NCBI RefSeq assembly: GCF_042242105.1 | Contig: NC_092012.1 | Coordinates: forward strand, 9,243,470 to 9,307,469 | DNA: 64,000 nt | Reading direction: 5' to 3' | Source of the DNA: Pempheris klunzingeri | Taxonomy: Eukaryota > Chordata > Actinopteri > Acropomatiformes > Pempheridae | Part shown: positions 50,030 to 62,491 of the stretch, one piece after another | Layout of the letters: each line of letters opens with the position of its first letter | Numbering within the stretch: the stretch's first letter is position 1 | Translations under genes and position numbers: made by a program | Notes under the pieces: generated by a model | What the model saw: the letters and a program-made list of their open reading frames with translations, nothing else | The model's database searches: none | Told to the model about the DNA's origin: nothing

Positions 50030-51428
50030 TTAAACACAATCCTCCTGACAGACCCGTCTGCCGTTCATAATGGTCAGACTAGCCATGGAGTGATGTGTGC
50101 TGCGGACAGAGGTCACATGTGTGGTATAATGAGTCGGGCTCTGTGAGGAGCGTTTCAGGATCATATGACAGCAACAACACAGCTGCTGGTTGAACTGCTT
50201 CTGGAAGGTCTTGCTCAGCAGGTAAAGGGCAAAAGGGTTGAGGCAGGAGTTGGTGAACGCCAGGATACGAGCTGCAACGCTGCACACAAAGTGAACCAGG
50301 GAAGTGTCCACCTGCCGTGGGAAAGAAGGGGTTATAAGCTGAGGAGACAGTACACACTACTTAGCACTCGGCAGCCGCTTACACAATTTTGAGCTGTTGT
50401 AAGTTATTTTAATGTGCCAAAATGAGCAATACAGTTGACCTACTTTATACAGGATTTCTCTTCACTAATCGCACTGTGGTAATTGATAGAGGTCCTCAGA
50501 CACTCGTTAAGTTAAGAGATTTGCTTGGTTTGCTGCTGCATAAATGTGTCCATGTTTGGGACACATTTATGTTGGAAGTTGGGAATACCGACAACACAGC
50601 CCTTTTTATTCCGACCTCCTTAAATGGAATGCCACTCAAAGTTGGAGTTCCCATTTGGAAATACAAATCCATCTTACTCTGACTTCCTGGAGAAGCAGTT
50701 GTCTGATGTCATACAACAATGGCAGCACCCATGCAAAAGTCAGACTTCAATATCATGTCATATATTTGCTCTCTTGTACATTTTAATTAATATGGGAGGG
50801 CGGTAGGATGTATTTGTAGACTACAGTATTTGTATCAAACAAGTGAATGGGAAGTTTAGATACACGTCATAGTATAAAAGTGTGTAAACTAAATTCTATA
50901 ATGGCGTCTGTTACCTCATGCAGCATTTTTTCTTCCTCTGTTATACATGCAGGGAGGCTGCACTGCTGACTGGTCAATTGTCCATACACATGCCAAAAAA
51001 ACATGTTTTAGGAACAACATTAGGAAATTGAAGATTTCCTTCCAACTTTGAATGAAATGCAGCATTAGGAGCTTCACAACTGCCAGAACAGGACAAGCAG
51101 AGGAACATGGAGCACACGACTGGAAGGAACAAACAGACCAGCCATATACAGGAAAGTACCTTAAAGACCTGGTCAAGGAGATGAATACGCCTTAAAAAGG
51201 GGAAAACTGGCATTTTATATTGATCCATTTTGTATTGCTGTTGAAGTTTTTAACTTTTTCTCCTCCAGGATGTTTTAAGTTTGTTCTTGGACTTTGGTTT
51301 TCATTGAAAAAATGAACTGAGTTACCTGTCAACAACCTACTTACTGGAAGGTAAAACTGTAAGCTTCTTTTGAACCTTCTATTTTTGTCTGTTTTTTTTC
51401 AGTTATGTCAGTCTGCCTTAGTGTGTTT

Positions 51429-51467
<39 letters not shown>

Positions 51468-54400
51468 TGTGCATGTTCACTCTACACTCTAAATTTTTCT
51501 GGACCTCTTCCCATAAAAAAACCTGCAATGTGGCCTAAAGAGATTCAAATTGTTTCCCACTGTCAAATCCTCCCACTCAATCATCCATTTCCAACTTTAA
51601 CAGTAATTAAATGGTTTAATTAGTTTAGGTGGGTAAGATATTATTTTAGAAATGTTATTTTGTGTAATTCTTGGGCAGCTAATCACTATAAAGCAATTAA
51701 ATACAACTGAATACAGACACAAACAAAAACATTTCTGTGAAATAAACAATTAGATAGTGACTGTGCTTTATACTCGCATACAAACAAACAGACGTAATTT
51801 ATTAGAAATACAGAGGAATGCTTGCCGTCTACCTGAGAGTAGTGATAGGAGCGATATAGGTAGATGACGTGACTGGGAAGCCAGCATACTGCAAAGAGAC
51901 CAACAAACACCAGCACCGTCTTGGCCAAGCGCTTTCTCGATTCCACCTGTTAGTTGTAGAAAAAACATCCAAAGAGACATTTTCCTGTAAAATAGACATT
52001 AATGCAGCTATTACAGACATTAAACACATCTGGAAAAAAGGAGTGTTCAGTTGTATTTGGGCCAGTGGGAGAAATGTTCAAAACACTGACACAACAATGG
52101 GAAAACAGTGTGATACAATGTTCTGCACATACTGGTTTCTTATTACTGTGTAAAAGATTGTTTTGTGTTGTACCTGGTGATGTTTCAATATATAATCTGA
52201 ATATTTTATGAATGTATTATGAATATAAAAGTTGACACAGCTAATTAATTGTAATCATAAATGTAATATTTGACTGTGACATTTAAAGCAGTAGGAGCAT
52301 AAACCTTACCACTAACCTAAATACTCAAGTAAGGTACAAGTACCTCAAAATTATACTTAGTTACTTTGATTATTTCTGACATTTGGAGGAGATTTAACTT
52401 TGGGGAATTCCATACTGAATTTTATGAAACATTAAACTCATGGTGAGCATATAATGGACAGATTCAACTCAGTATTCAGTACTCAGTTTACTCAATTTAC
52501 TCAGTTTACTCAGTTTTTAAACATTTTTTTAGGCCAACCAATAAACACAAACCAAAATCATTTTCCAACATTTTACTGTGTGGATTTTTCTGTGTGGAAA
52601 ATGTTTTGTACCGGCATTCAAACCATGCTGGGTCTGGATGTAACAAAAAAGCTGAAAAATATAATTAAACAGTTGACAACATAACAAAATCAAATAATTA
52701 AATATTTTAGAGACTTCTAATCACAGTTTAAACACTGGCCTGTTGTTTTGCATGCACGTTCCCCTCCACAGGAAGGTTTGAGGCGCTCCTCATCAGGCTC
52801 CGGGCGATGAAGGTGTAGTATACAGATATGACCAGCAAGGGAATGACGTAGAAAATGAGGAAGGAGGCCATTGAGTGGATCTTAGGATGCAGCTCCCCAG
52901 CATGCGGATAAGGGGCGCAGGTGACGAAGCTCTCATTGGTGGCTGTGATGTTGAAGGTGTGGAGGTCAGAGTAGATGGCCTCGGGGATTGCCAGGACCAG
53001 GGAGAGGAGCCAGATGAGTGCCGCCCGCAGGACAATGTTGGTGGTCGTGCTCGATGCTTGGATGTCCAGAGGCTTCACGATGGCCCTGTATCTGATTGGT
53101 ATGTAGGAAGGTAGATAACAAATGAAAGAAAATGTCCAAAAAGTTAATACTGTGGAAACAACTCAATCATCACGGTTACAGTGATCAACCACTTCTATGG
53201 AATAGAATAAATCTTATATGAATTACAGTGTTCAGTGTTCAGTTTGAGTGCTCATACATGACATGCCTTGCTGTAACCTGTCTGCCTCCAGCTGACTACT
53301 TGAGGCAAGTGCTATGTGCAAATTGAAATCTTGATTGAAAAAAGTAATGTTCTCTCAGTGAAAAACATGGACCCCCTGATGTGCTGAAAATTTTTTTTTA
53401 ATCTTGTGCACTTAATTTAATTATCTTGTGGCAGCAAGTTATCGGTCTTATTAATATCTGCATAGTAAAAGTTTAGTTTAGTTTTGAAGACCACAGGCAT
53501 AACTTTTAAGGGTTTGTTGATTTCTCAAGTATGTTTAAAGCATGGCGGTGTTCATTGCGTTATTTGGGTAGTCAGAGTGGTGACTGTGTGCCTCTGAAGA
53601 TGTGAGAAACCCTGTTGGACGTGAGGAAGTACTATAGAAAATGAGAGGCAATGAAAACAAGCTTGAAGATAACATCCACCAGGTAGTGTTGTGAATATTA
53701 GAAGGGAGTAATGGTTATTGAAATCTTTAAACAGGTTTAACCCTTGAAGAAGGAACAGCAAGGTTAAACAGACAGCAGTTCTTTCCTCTTTTTAGCTCAA
53801 TTCACCGTCATAGTCTATGTAGTCTGATACTTATTTGCTGTCATACTTCTATTTGGAGGATAATCATTGGATTGAAGCTGCAATTCCCATGATGTGATGG
53901 TGGATCTAGACAGGAAGCATAAATACATAGACATTGCTGATTTCTACCAAGCTGTAACGTTATTGTTTCAAAGAAAAGCAAAGAAAACAAAACTAACACT
54001 GGCCACAGTGTAATGTAATAGGGCTGGTCGCTGTTCCTCACTTCAAAACAGCATAAATTAGGCTATTAGTGCCGCTCGATAACAACATCACTAATCACAC
54101 AGATAATCATGATCACGCTAAGAACATATCAAAAAAATTTATGTAATCATAAGGAACAGCGTCTTTAATCCTGTCTAAAGAAATAGAAGGTGTGGTCAAT
54201 TAATACAATTACAGGCATCAACTTTACTGATTAGTGATCAAGCATTAGGATAAAGCATTAGGTTGACCAAAAGCAGATTTTGTCAGTGTGAAGATCAGTT
54301 CATTATAAACTTTGTGTGTGTACACGCTCCATAATTTCTGACATTTTTTTTTGTCAAATTGATGTTGTTGTTTTCCATCATTTATTTAGATTGAAGAGCT

Positions 54401-57400
54401 GTTGAGAATAGATATGCGGCGTGCAGCTGTCTGGTTTGAATAAATTAAGACTTAAGTTAAATTGTACTTGTTTGCAGGACGACTAGAATGATCACACTGG
54501 TATGATCATACGCATGAGAAGGGTTAAATCAAACAGTTATGTTTTTGTAGAGAAAATGTGAAAATACTGAAATATGTATGTTGGGAAATACTTTACAGTA
54601 CACAAAATATTGAGTAGTTACATGGTAATAAATGAGGATCACATGAGGCACTAACTACTATTAAACCATTAGATAACAGGCAGTTCTTGAATAGCTCTGA
54701 ATCAAATTTCATAGCTTAAAACAATCCAGATATTATTCATTGGTTATATTACCAAGTACCACACCTACATGAAATAATATTTTAAGCTCTGACATAGCCA
54801 TCAATTAAATTTTGCCACAAAAATAACAATAAAAAAACACAAATAAAAAAAAATAGCGCTCTTCTTTCATAATTAATTTATGTCACGGATTAGACACTAG
54901 CAAGCCAGGCCATCCTCAGCTCTTGTCAGGGACACCCCCATGCCATTCATTAATTTTTCTCACAATACTGACTGTCTCCTGCTCTATAATCCTGCTTGGT
55001 TTGCCGCCATATGACAAAACAGAGTAAAGGTATTGACTTAAACAAGTGGTGAGGGTTCGGGTCATGTACTGACAGACGCAAGGGTTCGATGAAATGGAAA
55101 TTGTTAGTGAAGACCCGTCAACACTCGCCTCTCCAGCAGCCGTTTCACCTCTTATGCATCAACTCTCACCCACACCTGCATGTTGCTGCACGCAATTAGA
55201 ATTATTGATTACCAATAACAGAGAAGATGTCAAACCTCTTAGACCTGTAGCTAATTCTTTTACCTATATTCAATGTGAAGCAAGTTGGAATACTTCTAGC
55301 TGCTGTGGCAAATTCATGACAATAGCAAGATTTCTTTTATTGAACGTGTGGCTTCAGCAAGAGCTAGAAGCTTGTGGCAGGTGGTTTAAACATGATGTAA
55401 GATTTCAACTTTAATGAGTTTCTCCTCCAACCTGTGATGGAAAGAGATTCATTGCACATAAATACAACGAGAGGAAGGTAAAACTCCTCGTACATGTACA
55501 CACAGCTAGTCTTTAAAGCTGAATGGGATTCGGAAAGAGAGTTGTTGTATGCAGCTCAGTAAAACTAGCCCCTCTTGTGAACTCAACAAAACAGCAGCTC
55601 AAAATTACTATAATTCCAAAATATGATGAAGAGCTACAATATGAAATGCAAAGAAATGTGAATAGACAATATCCACAAAAACTTAAATCAAAAAATTTAA
55701 ATCAAAATTGGATCTAAGCGACGGATCTTATCTTGGTCTCTCAGGATCGGATCTCATTGTCTCGGTCGCTCCAGAGCCACAGAAGACATTACTCAGCCGT
55801 TTTCATAGGTTGAGTGGGACGCCTATTGATGAGTTCGTACATTTTGGGAACTACGCCTAATTTTTGCTGAGACTTTGATAAGTTGCTCTCATATTTGCTG
55901 CTGTAAATAAATATGAAGCTACGGGCAGCAGCCGGCTAACTTAGCTTAGCATAGAGACTGAAAATGGATAGCCTATCCGAAGGTAACAAAATACGTCTAG
56001 CAGCCACTAAACCTTTCTAACACATTAAAGCTTGTTTGTGTAATCCGCAGGTTGTACTGCAAACTTTAAGCATAATGCAAAATTATTTAGTCCGCATTAC
56101 TACAGACTGATATTGTCAGTACAGTAATACAGTATTTACTAGATAGTTTGTGCCAGCCTCTAGTCAGATTAAAGCTTAATTCAAAAATAGGTAGGCTGAT
56201 GCTGTTAAAGGAAAGAGACTCACATTCATACAACTATTACTGTATGATCAGTCACGTGACTGGAATGCTTTGCATGATAATTAAAACGGCCAATTTTACC
56301 CTTGACTTGCATCAATTCAATCTGAGACTCCACCAATGACTGTCTAACAAATACTAATGTTAAATTCAAATCAGAGTTCGAGAACAAAGTCAATTAAAAC
56401 CAAGTATTTCAAATTCGAAGTCAGTCATTCTGAGCAGCAAAGAGGGACTTTGCAGATTAATAAGGGGTTCCTGCTACTTTGTGTGAGAAAATATAACCAG
56501 ATGGGACCAAAAGGGGAGATAATTAGAGACAGAACTGTCATATATGCACTATTCTATGAACACACGAGAGACTTAAACAAGATTTTCCCCCACAAGGAGC
56601 TTCTTTTCACTCAGAGAAAGTCTTTACTGTGATATTTATATTTCAGCATCCAGAAACACATTTTTAATCGCACAAAAACATGATGGACCATCATGTTTAA
56701 ATCCTTCACTCTGACATTATGCATGTCCTGTTTCTTTCACTTTGACAGGCAAAAGCCATCTTAATGTTCTTTGGCAACAAACATTTGAGACCATTTGCTG
56801 ACAGCAATTAATTGATTTATTGCTTACATTCACTGTTTTACACGCGCCAGCAGCCCCAGACAGATGTACGCAGCTCTGCCGTGCGTAATACTCCCTTGAT
56901 CAATGTACGGTTATATATTTGCTGTCCATAATAATGAGGGAAAAAAACAGGTTTGCTCTTACAGCGTGTACCTATCTTTATAACGAGAAAACAAAATGGC
57001 ATTTAGGAACATCTGGCTGCCATATTTGGCCAGTTTTTATTTAAAGTTGCACCGACCTCAGGGTGACTAAAATTATCCAACTAGAAGCGTTTTGCCTACC
57101 TGTCAGCAGAGAGGGCTGTGAGAGTAAACACAGACACCCCGACCGAGGTGAGCTGAATGAAGGGGATGACTTTACAGCCCACCCTGCCGAACAGCCACTC
57201 CTCTGTCAGGTAGCGGCTGGCGTCCACCGGAGCGCAGGTCACCAGCAGTAAAACATCCCCCAGCGCAAGGCTCGACATGAAGAGATTCGGCACATTGCGG
57301 ATGGATTTGGCAGAGCAAAACGTTTTGATGAGCGTAATGTTGCCTATCAGCCCCAGCACGCTGATTACACCGTAAACAGAAGCGATGGCCAAGCCGGTGA

Positions 57401-57479
57401 ACCACATCGTCCGTGCCGAGGTTTGGAGAGCAGTGACGCTGCGCGACGCGTTTGGGCACAGATGCTCCATCTCTCCCAC
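50030..57479 (-). CDS. grpr: Gastrin-releasing peptide receptor (bombesin receptor BB2)
   Basis: Four minus-strand exons join in phase: 57100-57479, 52740-53091, 51833-51946 and 50030-50311 (TAA), giving 375 residues (human GRPR 384). All seven helices are present. Diagnostic blocks are [10 protein letters not shown] and SADRY (DRY at 126-128) in exon 1, [20 protein letters not shown] in exon 2, [16 protein letters not shown] in exon 3 and NPFALYLLS in exon 4. There is an N-glycosylation site at Asn10 and a CCCC palmitoylation-type cluster in the tail. These blocks favour GRPR over NMBR, as does the Xp22-like neighbourhood. Known role: Gq-coupled receptor for GRP/bombesin at the plasma membrane. 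Odd points: the exon 2 donor reads CAG/GCCAGT (GC, not GT), and the intron between exons 3 and 4 is not in the three-exon mammalian gene as I know it. Confidence 0.95.
51426..51464. repeat. (GT)n microsatellite in grpr intron 3
   Basis: About 17 GT units in the intron between grpr exons 3 and 4. Confidence 0.9.
55855..56060 (+). repeat. Degenerate family A copy in grpr intron 1
   Basis: The phrases 'tatgaagctacgggcagcagccggctaacttagcttagcata' and 'aaggtaacaaaatacg' match other copies; the termini are decayed. Confidence 0.65.
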
Positions 57480-57778
57480 GGTTAAACCAACTGACTTCTT
57501 AAGAGGATTTAAAAAAAAAAAAATAGAAGTTCAAACTCATAGAGATACGAACATGTCCTTAAGCGTTTTCAGAGAGAAGGACCGTGGTGGCAATTTTGTG
57601 TCCCAACTTCAGAGTAAGAGTGAGAGTTTGTGCACGTTTTCCTCCGTGTTTGAGCGCAGGAGTCCCACAGGACCTGCCACCCAATGTGCACACAGCATGC
57701 ACCAATAAAGAACAATCAATATGTGCGTCTGTGGTATTGCATTTAAGAGAAAAATAAGAAAATGGTTAGTATGATATT

Positions 57779-57852
57779 CAATTCAATTCAATTTTATTTG
57801 TATAGCCCAATATCACAACAGAGTGTCTCATAGTGCTTTACAAAGTTCACTG
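57779..57852 (+). repeat. Short interspersed repeat with (CAATT)n head
   Basis: Tandem TTCAA/CAATT units are followed by 'ttttatttgtatagcccaatatcacaa' and 'tgctttacaaag', a frequent teleost repeat motif. Confidence 0.6.
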
Positions 57853-60325
57853 AAAATTATGATGATAGAAAATTATTACATGTTTGTCATGTTTTGCATC
57901 TTTAACTTGTGACTTCTGACTTTCCCTTGGACTAAAATGGAAACAGGTGTCTGTCAGGTGTGAGTCGTTGCTGTCCTGCATTTACTCTTTGTATCTTAAC
58001 AAATTAATCAATCATTCATTTTGTCTTTTGCAGCAGGAGCCATGTTATTCCGATTAAATTATTGGTCACATACAGCTTCTGGGGAAGATCATGAAAACAG
58101 GCTAATAACAAAGTAGATTTACATCATAGATTTCATCAGCTTTTGCTGCCTGCACCATAAAACTTCTCTTCAGTGCATTACCAATGATCATTTATAACTT
58201 TACAAGACAGATACTCATTTTAGTGCATTGTGTCAGCATCCAGCTTGTAGGGCCATATAAGCCCAACACAATGTTACAAAAATGTGATTTGAATGCACTA
58301 ATTTGTTTTTTTCCTCGGGCAAGTAGCCGTATGCGTTAAAGTCAGGTAGTGTATGCTAATGCTAAAGCCTGGTAACCACATGCTGATGCATGCAGCAGCA
58401 TTGGGTAATCAGTGGCTGTGCTTATATGTGCACTCAGAACATAACTCCGTACATTCACATTTATGTTATGATTACTACTGAAGTGCTTATATTGCTAGTG
58501 GTGTTAGGCTGATGTTTATGACGTCCTGTAATACAAGTGACCCTAAGGCATCCAGTTCAAGAGAACGCTTTATTTGATCTCATTCAGTGAGTAGCTGTTG
58601 GACTGTCATATTCCTGAAGTCACTCATTAACTGCACCATTATAGAGGGCAGCATGAGCAGCAACCTACAATAACAGTTAGTGGGCATGGACTTTATGTGT
58701 TTGGGGATTTATGAGCACTCTGGACATTCAACAGGCTGACCTAGTACAGATCTGACACTGAGACAAGTTGTACAAAAATCTTGTTTGTTCATTTTTGACC
58801 ACTGCGACTTCCTATGGCTTGATTATACCACAGCACTCAAGCAATGCCTCTGCTGAGGTATGGATACACCGCTTGGACAAACCATGAAAGTCACCACCAA
58901 ATGTCATAGCAATCCATCCAGTAGTGTTGTCATAAATTAAGTTAAGGAAATGAATATCATCACTTATGTCACTTAACGGTTTTCGGTGTCTCCAGGTTTA
59001 GTGGTTTTTTTTACATCTATTACACCCTTTCCTCTTGGCCAGTGCACATTGTGCTCCCAGAAATGTTTTCAAGCAGAGAGTGAGTCATCTTCTGGTCCTG
59101 CAAGGGCTACGAGATGTGATGTTTTCACACACTGACTGGTCAGATTTACCTGATCGCCTGGTGGCTCCACATCCTGCGATTACCCAGAGGGATTGTGTAG
59201 AAAGTGAAGTCTCCATGGATCCTTGGCTTCCTCAGGATAATGGAACTTCACAGGTAGCACAGATGAAAAAGGAAAACATCAGCGCACACTCAAGTAGAAA
59301 AACAATTCATGAAAGACCCCTTACAGATGATGCTTTGAACTGTAATGGGCCTGTCATATAAATAGAGAAACAGCAATGACCAGTAATCCAGCAGAGTGTA
59401 ATATGCCAGAAAGAAACATCACTAATCCCTGTTCATCTCTGTGGTTGGTCAAGAGCTGCCAGGCAATTGTATGTGCTTTAATTGTATGAGATAGCAAATG
59501 AAAGGTGTCATGGGGTCTGGAGTCATTATGTGGAGGTGAGATAAGACTGCCAGGAGCACAAGAGATGAAATTGGTTATAGTGTTAAGCAGAGGACAAGGA
59601 GCGAATGAGAGACCGAAAAAGAAACCTGGAGGAGAGGAGGGTGGATTGAATAAAACAGAAACTGGTCACTCACTTGCATGCACATGTATTTATACACCTG
59701 TGCGTGGGTGAAAAAAGCACAAATGTATGCAAGAAAATGATCTTTTAATGACTCCTGGCTTTGTGAAAATACAATAATGGAAAATAATCATTGACACAAA
59801 GAAAAGGTTACTCTTGAAGCACAAAATGTCATGTAAATATCAAGCAAAAATTGTCTCGTTATATTCAGACACTTGCTGCCTAATTTTGATAGCGGAACTA
59901 CAACCATTTAATCATCATGTGTTGTAGTCCCCTGTGAAATACTGCAGAATATACAAGAATTTAACGTACCATTAAGGCAGCAGCTCTCATAGGATTCAAA
60001 GGCAAACAGAAATGCGAATGATAGAATAAAACCGTTACAGCCTCCAGCTTCTGACTGCAGGTACAGTGTCCCATCTTTCCTTCTGTTAGATGGGATGAAA
60101 GAGGTGACAAATGTAAAAAAAAAAAAAAGAAAATTACAAGAGAGGGGATTGAAGGAAATGGAAAAAGAAGTTGCAATTATTGAAATTTGTATCATCACAA
60201 CTGAGTAAGGTTCACTGATCTCAGTTGTGGTTACTGAGTTAATTCTCCGTTTTTATTCATTTTACTTTTGATGGATACAGGGTGACTCTTCCTCCAGGCA
60301 ACTGGTGAGGACGAAGCCCCGTTCC

Positions 60326-60619
60326 TGAGTTAATTCTCAGTTTAAACTGACAATAGTCAGGCCTCCCCCGAGGCTGATAAGGCCAACCAAAAAAAAAGAG
60401 ATGGGTACATGCTGTCTCCATTGGCTGACATACATGATCTTTTTTGGTTCTGAATCCCCACGTAGGGTCGAAAAGGTCTCAGGACTTTCTATTTTAGCAC
60501 AGCACAGTATAAAAGTAGCAGACCTAGCGCTGTTCGGGGCTCTCTCTGAGACTGGTAAGTACAACACTTCCTTATCAGCCTCTGTCTTTCCTTTGGTGAA
60601 AGCTTTCCGTCTTACAACA
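60326..60619 (+). repeat. Possible solo LTR-like relic
   Basis: The stretch has the layout of an LTR: a TATAAAAG box near 60508, a GC-richer following segment, a donor-like CTGGTAAGTAC near 60552, a CA end near 60618 and a TGG start of a primer-site-like stretch three bases later. No partner LTR or gag-pol coding is visible. Weak evidence. Confidence 0.25.
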
Positions 60620-61570
60620 ACTGGTGGACGATCATAATGGGCTGCTGCTGAGTCTGAGGGAACCGGCAAGGCCACATCACCCCCAGAGTCCTGGGTGATT
60701 GTCTCCTCACCTAGAGTGGGGGAGATAGACCTAGGTCTGAGGGCTGACCCCATCACCTCCAGACCTCACTGGAATGGTCCCAACAGTGGGGAGGATAGGC
60801 CTGGGGTTGAGAGGTGAACACAAACCCAGTCTCTTGGGGAGAGAGCGTCAATCCTACTAAGTGTGGCTCCACCAGACAATGTTCTCAGGCAGAAAGTGTC
60901 AGCCAACAATAATAAGCAAATTTTAGAATGCTAATAGATCCCAAGGGGGAAAATACTAACTTCTTAAGTTATTGTTGCTGTTGGTGTTGAAGACTTCCAA
61001 CTTGCTACATCTTGCTTCACCTCACAGTCACCGCTGAGTGATGATGCGTAGGAGAAAGAAGCTTCATTTATTTATCTATTAAGCTTTATTTTGTGATTTA
61101 ATGTGAACAACTTGGAAGAGCACAATTATTAGTATACAAGGTCCGGTCTCCCAGTAAGTCATGACAGTGTGGCAGTGAAACAGCAATGCCAGGACCTTGA
61201 CACTGAAGTCAACATTAGTTTTACTTCCACCCATGTTTCTCCTACTGTGACATGTCAAAATGTCTTATGTGAAAAGGCCTGTTATAAACAAGCCTCCTCG
61301 AAGGCTTTTCACAGAATTGCATCCAGTAATTGCTGTCTTTCCACACCAAACAACTGTTGTAGTATTTTGTATATATTCATATCTGAGAAATATATACAGA
61401 TTATTTTCGAATGTTTAACTCTAGCGAATACACTGCAAAATTGAGGCCATTTTCATGTAGTAAATCCCTTAACATTTTTCCACAACTAAGGAAACCTTTT
61501 AAGGCATTCTGTATGTTAGGGACCAAGCAGTAAGAGCAGGGACACAAGAGTAAGTTTGGAGACATTAAGG

Positions 61571-62483
61571 CAGGGGTGTCCAAACTTTTCACTGATGGCC
61601 ACATCCAGAAAAACATACAAAAGGGCTGGGCCACTCACTAGAAGTGAGCTATATTGCTAACTTTAATCCACTAGAGGTGATGTATATCGCCTTTGTATTT
61701 ATTTTTTTACCTGCAACATTTTGTACATTTTTATTTTGCTTATCTATTTGTTTGTATTCATGGTGGTGGTCAATTTTACTTCTTTACTATTGTAACAACA
61801 GAATTTCCCCCCGGGGATCAATAAAGTATTTCTATCTCTCTTCAAAACTGGTCGATTTCTGATCTCAGGGAATAAAACCGCCCCAGCACCAGTGTCAGCA
61901 TCAGCATCAGAGAGAGAAGCTTGAAATAGTCTGTGCTAGAGCCCTGGTGCTTGAATTAACAGCCTTACCTCCACTTTCTTGCCCCTCGGCAGACTCCGTA
62001 GAGGCCATTCCTTCGCGCTCACCTGTCCCAGCTGGAGCCCCATCCGTTGTACCTCCACACAGCTCGTCCCATTTAACTCCGATCATCATCAGCTGCATCT
62101 GGCACAGCTTCAGAAACATCCTCACCCTTCGTGGTGCTCTTTAGACTGCTAACATCAAGCAGCTCCTCCGTAATGCAAAGCTATGCTCTCATCGCACACC
62201 GCGTCTGAAACTTTCTACACTCACTTGCTCTCTTACATTTCCTTAATTCTGCCATTTTGGGTCACCTGTAGCACATTGCTTCTTCGATTACTCATTTTAT
62301 AGAGAAGCTGTCTCGTTCAAGACCGTTACTCCACCTAGCGGTGGGACTAAGAAGTACAATACAGTCCAGCGCAAGTTTCATGTGTGGGCCGTATTCCAAT
62401 ACATTTTTCGAATTTCCTGCGGGCCAATGAAAATTGGACCACGGGCCGCAGTTGGCCCGCCGGCCGTAGTTTGAACACCCCTG
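61571..62483. mobile_element. hAT-type non-autonomous DNA transposon with perfect 8-bp target duplication
   Basis: The left end CAGGGGTGTCCAAACT and right end AGTTTGAACACCCCTG are inverted repeats (15 of 16 matching). Direct repeats CATTAAGG at 61563-61570 and 62484-62491 are identical. The 8-bp duplication and CAGGGGTG ends are typical of hAT (Charlie-like) elements. The 913-base interior has no complete transposase. A segment ending 'ggggatcaataaagtatttctatct' near 61812-61840 looks like another, nested repeat. Confidence 0.88.
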
Positions 62484-62491
62484 CATTAAGG

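Larger units (their letters stand above)
57480..61562. other. grpr upstream region and intergenic DNA
   Basis: The first several hundred bases should hold the grpr promoter; I cannot place a start site. The rest has repeats (57779, a possible LTR near 60326) and no supported gene. Open frames at 59035-59361, 59505-59711 and 60337-60756 show no known domain. Confidence 0.45.

Noticed and set aside
52875-53114. Plus-strand 79-residue open frame
   Set aside because: Antisense shadow of grpr exon 2.
55094-55414. A 106-residue open frame in grpr intron 1
   Set aside because: No domain, no splice context and no similarity to any family I know; probably chance.
57480-57540. Alternative reading as NMBR rather than GRPR for the receptor gene
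   Set aside because: The [21 protein letters not shown] and [15 protein letters not shown] blocks and the Xp22-like neighbours fit GRPR better.
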